13,832 nucleotides of DNA from Pseudomonadota bacterium (GTDB taxonomy: Bacteria > Pseudomonadota > Gammaproteobacteria > Burkholderiales > Burkholderiaceae_B): positions 1 to 13,832 of the forward strand of contig JAEYVD010000520.1 in the NCBI GenBank assembly GCA_023432075.1. Reading direction: 5' to 3'. This document shows positions 8,200 to 13,832 of the stretch, in pieces. Numbering within the stretch: position 1 is the stretch's first letter; each line of letters begins with the position of its first letter. The notes below the pieces were generated by a model. It ran no database searches. It saw only the letters and a list, made by a program, of their open reading frames with translations, and was not told the origin of the DNA. The translations under genes and the position numbers were made by a program.

Positions 8200-9216
8200 T
8201 CAGTCGTTGCGGATGCCAAGGCGCTTCACGATGGGCCCCCATACCTCGGCCTCGGTCTTCATCGATTGCGCCACCGACTCGGGGCCGAGCGCCTTGGGCG
8301 GCGTCATGTAGATCTCGTCCATCTGCTTGCGCACCGCCGGATCGGCCCAGAATTTGCGGGTGGCATCGGTCAGGCGCGTCACGATCTCGGGCGGCGTACC
8401 CTTGGGCGCCATCAGGCCATACCAGGCATCGCCCGGAAAGCCCTGCACGCCGACCTCCGCAATGGTGGGCACGTTGGGCAACTGCGCAACGCGATCGGTA
8501 CCGAAGATCACCAGCGGCACGGCCTTGCCGGTCTTCACTTGCGGCACCGCGCCGGTCAGGGCGTCAGCGGTCAGGTCGATCTGGCCGCCGATCAAGTCCA
8601 TCATGGCCGGCGCCGCCCCTTTATATGGCACGTGCGACATCTCGATCTTGAAGTGTTCGGCCAGGAAAGCGACGTTCAGGTGGGTGGAATTGCCGATGCC
8701 CGCCGAGCCGTAATTCAGGTGGCCCGGATTGGCCTTCGCCTTCTTCACCAGATCCTCCACCGACCGGATGCCGGTCGCGGGATTGGCCACCAGCACCTGC
8801 GAGGTGCCGGCGATCTTCGTGATCGGTTCGAAATCGCGTGTCGGGTTGTAGGCCAACTGCGCGTAGGTGAACGGATTGACCGACATGTTGGAGGTGCTGC
8901 CAAAAAGCAGCGCGTAGCCGTCCGCCGGCTGCTTGGCCACGAACGCGGCGGCAATGCTGCCATTGGCGCCGGGCTTGTTCTCCACCACGACGGTGCCGCC
9001 GATTTCCTTACTGGCATAGGCAGCCCAGGCGCGTGCCAGTGCGTCGGCGGCGCCGCCCGCAGCCACCGGCACAACGACCGACACCGGCCTCACGGGCCAA
9101 TCTGCGGCCGTGGCCGGTGCGGTAATAGCCACGGCCAGCGTCCCGGCCGCGGCCAGGCTCAACAGCCGTTGAACGAAGCGGGAATTCGACTGCGGGGAGG
9201 GCAAATCGCGGGCCAT
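8200..9216 (-). CDS. Bug/TctC-family periplasmic solute-binding protein
   Basis: The 338-residue product has a Sec signal peptide (about 1-38: basic n-region, 'LLSLAAAGTLAVAITA' core, cleavage near ATAA/DWP). The mature part opens with 'WPVRPVSVVVPVAAGGAADALAR', split here as WPVRP and PVAAGGAADALAR, the family signature in which the first loop grips a carboxylate. Further marks are 'VVENKPGANGSIAA', 'LLFGSTS' and 'HVPYKGAAPAMMDLIGGQID'. The family binds small carboxylates or amides for tripartite tricarboxylate transporters or for signalling. No TctA/TctB membrane genes are in the window, so this is an orphan member, as is usual in Bordetella-like genomes. ATG 9216 was chosen because GGAG lies 9 bases upstream and the signal peptide is then of normal length. 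It is transcribed divergently from the LysR gene at 9340, its probable regulator, and ends at a strong terminator. Confidence 0.93.
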   Translation of the reverse strand: MARDLPSPQSNSRFVQRLLSLAAAGTLAVAITAPATAADWPVRPVSVVVPVAAGGAADALARAWAAYASKEIGGTVVVENKPGANGSIAAAFVAKQPADGYALLFGSTSNMSVNPFTYAQLAYNPTRDFEPITKIAGTSQVLVANPATGIRSVEDLVKKAKANPGHLNYGSAGIGNSTHLNVAFLAEHFKIEMSHVPYKGAAPAMMDLIGGQIDLTADALTGAVPQVKTGKAVPLVIFGTDRVAQLPNVPTIAEVGVQGFPGDAWYGLMAPKGTPPEIVTRLTDATRKFWADPAVRKQMDEIYMTPPKALGPESVAQSMKTEAEVWGPIVKRLGIRND

Positions 9217-9274
9217 GGCCTGTGCTCCAGAGGAAATCGGACGATGAAGAACCGCATTCTGGAAGCGCTTTTTC

Positions 9275-9293
9275 ATTACGTCCAATGCATAAT
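9275..9293. promoter_or_regulatory. candidate LysR operator between the Bug and LysR genes
   Basis: ATTA-N11-TAAT forms a dyad in the 123-base divergent intergenic region. The spacing fits the T-N11-A rule for LysR-type sites, and the position suits autoregulation plus control of the Bug gene. Short arms and AT-rich context keep confidence low. Confidence 0.35.
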
Positions 9294-9339
9294 TCATCAT
9301 CATTCCATAATCAGCGCGTAATAAAACCAGGGGCCGCGG

Positions 9340-10263
9340 ATGAATCTTCAACAGCTCGAACACTTCCTCGTGCTGGTCGAAACCCGCTCTTTCAGCCGCG
9401 CGGCGGCCAAATTGCATCTGACGCAACCCGCGCTCAGCCGCAGCATTCAGGCGCTGGAAGACACGTTGGGCGGACGCCTGCTGGAGCGCGACAAAGGGAA
9501 AACACTGACCGCGTTAGGCGAACTGGCCATCGTGCGTGCTCGGCGGATCCGCGTGGAATTGGCTGAATTGCGGCGTAGCGCCAGCCTGCTGGCGGACTAC
9601 GCGGGCGGCACGCTGCGGCTGGGATTGGGTCCCACGCCCACGGCAATCCTGTCGCTGCCGCTCTTGCGCGACATGAAGGAACGCTACCCGGCCATCAAGC
9701 TGCTGCTGAGCGGCGGCACGCCCGAGATGCAGGTCCAGGAACTGCGCGAAGGCGCCGTGGACGCCCTGGTGGTGCATCGCAATCACATCCCGGCCGACCC
9801 CGACCTGCATCTGCGCTTCTTTCCGCGCACCCCGCTGGGCTTCGTGGTGCGCGCCGGCCATCCGCTGGCCGGCAAGAACGGCCTGGACTTCGATGCGCTG
9901 CGCCGCTACGCCGTGGCAGCCAGCGGCCGCGCCATGAGCGACGAGGTAATGCACCGGCTCAATGCGTACTTCGGACCGCCGGTGCATTTCATCGACGCGA
10001 TCCAGTACCAGTCCAACGACATCCAGGCGCTGGTCGATCTGGTGCGCACCACGGACACGGTCTTCTTTGGCGTGCTGCGCGTGGCGCAGCCGGCCATCGC
10101 GCGCGGCGAACTGGTGCATGTCGACGTGCGCCCGACGTTGGAGCTGTCGTCGCAGTTCGTCTTCGTGACGCTCGAGGGCAAGACCCTGCCCCCCGCGTTG
10201 CTGCGGCTCAGCGAGCTATGCATGGGGTACATGTCAGGCGCTGAAGATCCGCAGCCTGACTAA
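9340..10263 (+). CDS. LysR-family transcriptional regulator
   Basis: The 307-residue product has the standard N-terminal winged helix-turn-helix (about 2-60, 'FSRAAAKLHLTQPALSRSI' at residues 18-36) and a periplasmic-binding-like effector domain from about residue 90. ATG 9340 has AGGGG 6 bases upstream. The divergent Bug gene is the likely target, and by family habit the effector would be the ligand of the Bug protein or of the hydrolase, but nothing in the sequence names it. The gene converges with the MetR-like gene 46 bases further on. Confidence 0.92.
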   Translation: MNLQQLEHFLVLVETRSFSRAAAKLHLTQPALSRSIQALEDTLGGRLLERDKGKTLTALGELAIVRARRIRVELAELRRSASLLADYAGGTLRLGLGPTPTAILSLPLLRDMKERYPAIKLLLSGGTPEMQVQELREGAVDALVVHRNHIPADPDLHLRFFPRTPLGFVVRAGHPLAGKNGLDFDALRRYAVAASGRAMSDEVMHRLNAYFGPPVHFIDAIQYQSNDIQALVDLVRTTDTVFFGVLRVAQPAIARGELVHVDVRPTLELSSQFVFVTLEGKTLPPALLRLSELCMGYMSGAEDPQPD

Positions 10264-10309
10264 TGACTGCGTCTTCGCGCCGTCGATCGCGCTGGCGCGC
10301 CAGGCCGGT

Positions 10310-11221
10310 TCACCGCGTGGCAGACGTGGCATTCGCAGCCGCAGGCTGCCGCGCCATCTCGATGAAGGCCCGCTGGTAATCCAGGGCGTCGTCCGCCTCT
10401 CGCGACCCCAGAAAGATCTGCTTGGCGATGCCGCGCGCGCCCAGCCGCACCGGCACCACGTCCATCTTGGCGGCGTACTCCTCGACCAGCCAGCGTGGCA
10501 GCGCGGCCACGCCGCGGCCGCTGGCCACCATCTGCAGCATGATGTCGGTGGTCTCGATCGCCTTGTGCCGCTTGGGCGTGACGCCCGCCTTCAAGAGGAA
10601 CTGGTTGTAGATATCCAGCCGCTCGATATCGACGGGGTAGCTGATGAGCACTTCCTGCGTCAGCTGTTCGGGCTTCACGTACGCGACCGATGCCAAGGGG
10701 TGGCCCTTGGCCACGACCAGCACCTGCTCGTAATCGAACACCGGTTCGAACTTCAATCCCGGCTTGAACAACGGGTCGGGGGTGACCAGCAGGTCGATCT
10801 CGTAGCCGAACAGGGCGCCGATGCCGCCGAACTGGAATTTCTGCTTGACGTCCACGTCCACGTCGGGCCACGCCGCCAGATAGGGCGCAACCACCTTGAG
10901 CAGCCACTGATAGCAGGGATGGCATTCCATGCCGATGCGCAGCGCGCCGCGTTCGCCCTGGGCGAACTGGCCCAGCCGCTCTTCGGCCAGATCCAGCTGC
11001 GGCAACACCCGGTTCGCCACCGCCAGCAGATACTGGCCGGCCTGCGTCAGGCGAAGCCGTCTTCCTTCACGCAGCCAGATGTCGGTGCCTAGCTGCTGCT
11101 CCAGCTTTTTCATGCTGTGGCTCAACGCCGATTGGGTCAGGTTCAGCACGCCCGCCGCGGCGGTCAGTGAGCCTTCCTTCTCGACCTGCTGCACGATGCT
11201 CAGATGGATACGTTCAAGCAT
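10310..11221 (-). CDS. metR: MetR-like LysR-family transcriptional regulator
   Basis: The 303-residue LysR protein has a helix-turn-helix at about 18-37 ('SLTAAAGVLNLTQSALSHS'). Its effector domain resembles enterobacterial MetR in several places: 'ECHPCYQWL' (99-107) matches the ECHSCIQWL region of MetR, and 'PVFDYEQVLVVAKGHPLA', a 'YPV...RLD' stretch and 'QMVASGRGVAALPRW' also correspond. MetR is an activator of methionine genes that uses homocysteine as co-inducer. Here the gene is divergent from the FMN reductase/MesX/MesD genes, so control of homocysteine methylation is a natural reading. The start at 11221 has only a weak ribosome binding site. The symbol rests on recalled similarity; orthology in the strict sense is not proven. 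Confidence 0.85.
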   Translation of the reverse strand: MLERIHLSIVQQVEKEGSLTAAAGVLNLTQSALSHSMKKLEQQLGTDIWLREGRRLRLTQAGQYLLAVANRVLPQLDLAEERLGQFAQGERGALRIGMECHPCYQWLLKVVAPYLAAWPDVDVDVKQKFQFGGIGALFGYEIDLLVTPDPLFKPGLKFEPVFDYEQVLVVAKGHPLASVAYVKPEQLTQEVLISYPVDIERLDIYNQFLLKAGVTPKRHKAIETTDIMLQMVASGRGVAALPRWLVEEYAAKMDVVPVRLGARGIAKQIFLGSREADDALDYQRAFIEMARQPAAANATSATR

Positions 11222-11235
11222 TTCTATGATCTAGA

Positions 11236-11251
11236 TTCATGGATTTGTGAA
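11236..11251. promoter_or_regulatory. dyad TTCA-N8-TGAA, possible MetR-like binding site
   Basis: This inverted repeat lies 15 bases from the metR start. If the promoter at 11262-11290 is real, it would sit near -50 to -60, where LysR proteins usually bind their recognition site. It is not the enterobacterial MetR consensus TGAA-N5-TTCA, whose arms are in the opposite order. Confidence 0.35.
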
Positions 11252-11252
11252 A

Positions 11253-11265
11253 TAAAACCATTTTA
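11253..11265. promoter_or_regulatory. dyad TAAAA-N3-TTTTA next to the candidate -35 box
   Basis: A perfect 5-bp inverted repeat with a 3-base centre and T-N11-A ends. It overlaps the candidate -35 of the msuE promoter, where an activation site would be expected. AT-rich composition makes chance occurrence possible. Confidence 0.3.
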
Positions 11266-11290
11266 CGTCATGGATATTGATCTTTAGCAT
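11262..11290 (+). promoter_or_regulatory. candidate sigma70-type promoter for msuE-mesX-mesD
   Basis: TTTACG (11262-11267) and TAGCAT (11285-11290) are separated by 17 bases, each matching consensus in four of six positions. This would start transcription near 11297 and leave a leader of about 100 bases containing the palindrome at 11322. Confidence 0.35.
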
Positions 11291-11321
11291 TGCATTCTTT
11301 GTTTGCCGCTGTGTTCCGCAC

Positions 11322-11336
11322 GTTGATCTGATCAAC
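11322..11336. promoter_or_regulatory. perfect 15-bp palindrome GTTGATC-T-GATCAAC, likely operator
   Basis: The two 7-base arms are perfectly complementary around one central T, and the inner part has LysR T-N11-A spacing (TTGATCTGATCAA). It lies 58 bases upstream of the msuE start in the divergent region shared with the MetR-like gene. A regulator site is the best reading; with a 1-base loop it is unlikely to act as an RNA hairpin. Confidence 0.55.
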
Positions 11337-11394
11337 ACGCATGTTCCATGGCAAGTCGACCCCTTTCGTGCCGATTGGCTCCATGGAAGCAAAG

Positions 11395-11982
11395 ATGACA
11401 CACCCCCTGCGACTGGTCGCCGTTTCCGGCGGCCTGCAACGTCCCTCCAAGACCACCGCCCTGGCAGAGCAGCTGCTGGCGCTGATTGCCAACGAAATCC
11501 CCTGCGAACCCCGCCTGGTCGAAATGGGCCGGCTGGCCCCGCAGCTCGCCGGCGCCGTGTGGCGCTCGCAGTTGCCTGACACGGTGGAGCGCGAGTTGGC
11601 GGCAGTCGAGCAAGCCGATGTCCTGGTGGTGGCAACGCCCGTCTACCGGGGCTCCTACACCGGCCTATTCAAGCATTTCTTCGATTTCATTCATCAGGAC
11701 GCCTTGATCGACAAGCCCGTCCTCTTGGCCGCCACCGGCGGCAGCCAGCGCCATGCGCTGGTGATCGACCACCAATTGCGGCCGTTGTTCAGCTTCTTCC
11801 AGGCACGCACGCTGCCGCTTGGCATCTACGCGACCGATGAGGACTTCGTCGACTACCGCCTGCAGAACGACGCGCTGATCCAGCGGGCCGGCCTGGCGGT
11901 CCAGCGCGCCCTGCCGCTGGTCGAACTGACGCGGCATGCACGCGCCGCTGCAGCCGCAGCCGAAGAAGCCTTGGCGGCCTGA
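11395..11982 (+). CDS. msuE: MsuE-like NAD(P)H-dependent FMN reductase
   Basis: The 195-residue flavodoxin-fold product closely follows MsuE-type FMN reductases as I recall them: 'LVAVSGGLQRPSKT' (phosphate-binding loop, 11-20), 'PVYRGSYTGLFKHFFD' (82-97), 'LLAATGGSQRHALVIDHQL' and 'PLFSFFQA'. Such enzymes reduce free FMN with NAD(P)H and hand it to a separate flavin- and oxygen-dependent enzyme; MsuE itself serves methanesulfonate monooxygenase. ATG 11395 is preferred because GGAAG lies 5 bases upstream and the family begins just before the 'VAVSGG' strand; in-frame ATGs at 11341 and 11383 would add unneeded residues. No sulfonate monooxygenase is nearby; instead the next genes are mesX and mesD, 98 bases on. 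A role in supplying reduced flavin to MesX or a related step is inference. Confidence 0.9.
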   Translation: MTHPLRLVAVSGGLQRPSKTTALAEQLLALIANEIPCEPRLVEMGRLAPQLAGAVWRSQLPDTVERELAAVEQADVLVVATPVYRGSYTGLFKHFFDFIHQDALIDKPVLLAATGGSQRHALVIDHQLRPLFSFFQARTLPLGIYATDEDFVDYRLQNDALIQRAGLAVQRALPLVELTRHARAAAAAAEEALAA

Positions 11983-12080
11983 CGCCGGGCCCCCCTTACC
12001 GATCGCCGGACAGGCAGCGCACGCTGATCGTGCCGGCAACGAATTCACGTTTATCGCAGCATTTTTGGCATCCGACCACC

Positions 12081-13067
12081 ATGAGCCACGACTTCACCTT
12101 CAGCATCAAGAGCATCCGCTTCGATGAAAACTATCAGCCGTCGGACAGCACGCGCATCACGACCAACTTCGCCAATCTGGCCCGAGGCGCCAGCCGCGAG
12201 GAAAACCTGCGCAACACGCTGAAGATGATCGACAGCCGTTTCAATGACCTGGCGCATTGGGACAACCCCACGGGCGAGCGCTACGCCGTGGAACTGGACA
12301 TCATCACCGCCGAGATGACGTTGGGCGAAAGCGGCAACGGCACGGCGTTTCCGCTGATCGAAATGCTCAAGACCAATATCGTCGACAAGCAGACGAACAA
12401 ACGCATCGACGGCATCGTCGGGAACAACTTCTCGTCCTACGTGCGCGACTACGATTTCAGCGTGCTGCTGCCCGAGCACAACGACAACAAGGCCGCGTTC
12501 AGCACACCGGAAGATTTTGGCGACCTGCACGGCAAGCTCTTCAAGCACTTCGTGCAATCGCAGGCCTACCAGGCGCACTTTGCGAAGCCGCCGGTCATCT
12601 GCATCAGCGTGTCCAGCAGCAAGACCTACCATCGCACCGACAACCACCACCCGATCCTGGGCGTGGAATATCAGCAAAGCGAATTCTCCTCGACCGATCA
12701 CTACTTCGAGAAGATGGGCCTGCAGGTCCGCTACTTCATGCCGCCCAATAGCGTTGCGCCGCTGGCGTTCTACTTCCAGGAAGACCTCTTGGGCGCCTAC
12801 ACCAATCTTGAACTCATCGGCACGATCAGCACGATGGAAGCGTTCCAGCGCATCTATCGGCCCGAAATCTACAACGCCAACTCGGCCGCCGGAAAGCGCT
12901 ATCAACCCAGCCTGAAAAACCAGGATTACTCGCTGACGCAGATCGTCTACGACCGCGTCGAACGCAGCCAGCTCGCCATCAAGCAGGGCAAGTTTGCCGA
13001 GGCCCACTTCATCAAGCCGTACAAGCACGTGCTCGATCAATGGGCTGCCAGCTGCGCCCATCAATAA
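12081..13067 (+). CDS. mesX: DUF1852 protein MesX, partner of MesD methionine synthase
   Basis: The 328-residue soluble protein starts 'MSHDFTFSIKSIRFDENYQP' and belongs to the DUF1852 family, recognised from this opening, its length and its place just before a MetE-like gene. It has no signal peptide or membrane segment. Published work on folate-independent methionine synthases, as I recall it, named this family MesX and showed that MesD needs it, together with oxygen. Its own chemistry is unknown. A histidine-rich stretch 'YHRTDNHH' (183-190) and H207 in 'STDHYFE' could form a metal site, but this is only a suggestion. The start at ATG 12081 fits the family; no good ribosome binding site precedes it, and an in-frame GTG at 12030 looks too long. 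The stop is 26 bases before mesD, so the two are surely co-transcribed. Confidence 0.88.
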   Translation: MSHDFTFSIKSIRFDENYQPSDSTRITTNFANLARGASREENLRNTLKMIDSRFNDLAHWDNPTGERYAVELDIITAEMTLGESGNGTAFPLIEMLKTNIVDKQTNKRIDGIVGNNFSSYVRDYDFSVLLPEHNDNKAAFSTPEDFGDLHGKLFKHFVQSQAYQAHFAKPPVICISVSSSKTYHRTDNHHPILGVEYQQSEFSSTDHYFEKMGLQVRYFMPPNSVAPLAFYFQEDLLGAYTNLELIGTISTMEAFQRIYRPEIYNANSAAGKRYQPSLKNQDYSLTQIVYDRVERSQLAIKQGKFAEAHFIKPYKHVLDQWAASCAHQ

Positions 13068-13093
13068 ACCAAAAACAGACGGACACTTTCGCC

Positions 13094-13832
13094 ATGAAAA
13101 AAATCTTGCCCACCTCGACCGCCGGCAGCCTGCCCAAACCATCCTGGCTTGCCCAGCCTGAAAAGCTCTGGTCGCCCTGGAGTCTGCAAGGCGAACAACT
13201 GGCCGAAGGCAAACGGGATGCGCTGCTCCTGGCTTTGAAAGAACAGGAGCTGGCCGGCATCGATATCGTCAGCGACGGCGAGCAGACGCGCCAGCACTTC
13301 GTCACCACGTTCATCGAACACCTGGACGGCGTTGACTTCGAAAAGCGCGAGACCGTCCGGATCCGCGACCGCTACGACGCCAGCGTGCCCACCGTTGTGG
13401 GCGCCGTCAGCCGCCAGAAACCCGTGTTCGTCGAAGACGCCAAGTTCCTGCGGCAGCAGACGAAGCAGCCCATCAAATGGGCGCTGCCCGGTCCCATGAC
13501 CATGATCGACACGCTGTACGACGCCCACTACAAGAGCCGCGAAAAGCTGGCCTGGGAATTCGCCAAGATCCTCAACCAGGAAGCGCGCGAACTGGAAGCC
13601 GCCGGCGTCGACATCATCCAGTTCGACGAGCCCGCCTTCAACGTCTTCTTCGACGAGGTGAACGACTGGGGCGTCGCAACGCTGGAGCGCGCAATCGAAG
13701 GCCTCAAGTGCGAAACCGCCGTGCACATCTGCTACGGCTACGGCATCAAGGCCAACACCGACTGGAAGAAGACGCTGGGATCGGAATGGCGCCAGTACGA
13801 GGAGTCGTTCCCCAAGCTGCAGAAATCCAGCA
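13094..13832 (+). CDS. mesD: MesD-type core methionine synthase, N-terminal part (3' end outside window)
   Basis: 246 codons are visible before the window ends. The protein begins at once with the catalytic MetE C-terminal-type barrel ('LPTSTAGSLPKPSWL', 5-19) and lacks the long N-terminal folate-binding domain of MetE. Other barrel marks are D61-G-E63, 'LPGPMTMIDTLYD' (131-143), 'IIQFDEPAF' (174-182, acid D178 probably contacts homocysteine) and H211-x-C213, the first two ligands of the catalytic zinc; the remaining ligands lie beyond the window. The reaction is methyl transfer to homocysteine giving methionine. Placement right after mesX points to the MesD family, which works without methyl-folate or cobalamin; the methyl donor is not known. 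ATG 13094 gives the family's usual start. Confidence 0.88.
   Translation, partial: MKKILPTSTAGSLPKPSWLAQPEKLWSPWSLQGEQLAEGKRDALLLALKEQELAGIDIVSDGEQTRQHFVTTFIEHLDGVDFEKRETVRIRDRYDASVPTVVGAVSRQKPVFVEDAKFLRQQTKQPIKWALPGPMTMIDTLYDAHYKSREKLAWEFAKILNQEARELEAAGVDIIQFDEPAFNVFFDEVNDWGVATLERAIEGLKCETAVHICYGYGIKANTDWKKTLGSEWRQYEESFPKLQKSS

Noticed and set aside
7094..9321. Plus-strand open frames of 405 and 351 codons (7094-8311 and 8266-9321)
   Set aside because: They lie opposite the hydrolase and Bug genes, which carry active-site motifs and a signal peptide; the plus-strand products are His/Arg/Gly-rich shadows.
10276..10303. CGCGCC/GGCGCG repeat and CTGGCGCGCCAG palindrome between the convergent LysR genes
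   Set aside because: GC-rich palindromes are frequent by chance here; no T-run on either strand, so a terminator could not be supported.
11222..11394. Search for a SAM or cobalamin riboswitch upstream of the methionine genes
   Set aside because: The leader would be only about 100 bases and shows no long paired helices or familiar riboswitch core; DNA-binding sites for a LysR protein explain the region better.
12051..13142. Minus-strand open frame of 363 codons opposite mesX
   Set aside because: It mirrors the DUF1852 gene, spans its start and the mesD start, and shows no family signature.

Overview
The window is GC-rich, densely coded DNA that looks chromosomal and betaproteobacterial, most likely from the Alcaligenaceae (Achromobacter/Bordetella type). 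The basis is codon bias, a stand-alone Bug-type periplasmic binding protein next to a LysR regulator (typical of that group), and the family mix. No RNA genes, insertion sequences, CRISPR arrays or prophage parts were seen, and no gene-free stretch exceeds about 175 bases.

Layout from left to right: (1) the 3' end of an MFS exporter with an extra soluble C-terminal domain (1-557). (2) A giant 1819-residue cytoplasmic sensor (682-6141) with a Ser/Thr-kinase-like domain, an AAA-type ATPase, a long helical region, GAF, PAS and a histidine kinase. It converges on a FixJ/NarL-type response regulator (6153-6833, minus strand), and the two probably form one two-component system. The kinase-like domain has lost both catalytic aspartates and the usual ATP lysine, so it is probably a pseudokinase. 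(3) A catabolic-looking cassette: a beta-lactamase-fold serine hydrolase (6959-8158, minus) and a Bug solute-binding protein (8200-9216, minus), separated by a clear intrinsic terminator, with a divergent LysR regulator (9340-10263, plus). (4) A sulfur/methionine module: a MetR-like LysR regulator (10310-11221, minus), divergent from an MsuE-like FMN reductase (11395-11982), a DUF1852 protein (MesX, 12081-13067) and the start of a core methionine synthase of the MesD type (13094 to the window end).

Module 4 is the most interesting part. As I recall the literature, MesD-type synthases have no folate-binding domain, work without methyl-folate or cobalamin, and need the DUF1852 protein plus oxygen; the methyl donor is unknown. 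Here the pair sits behind a flavin reductase and opposite a MetR-like regulator. This suggests a regulated set in which reduced flavin, oxygen and MesX release or prepare the methyl group that MesD moves to homocysteine. The shared intergenic region carries three short dyads, including a perfect 15-bp palindrome with LysR T-N11-A spacing.
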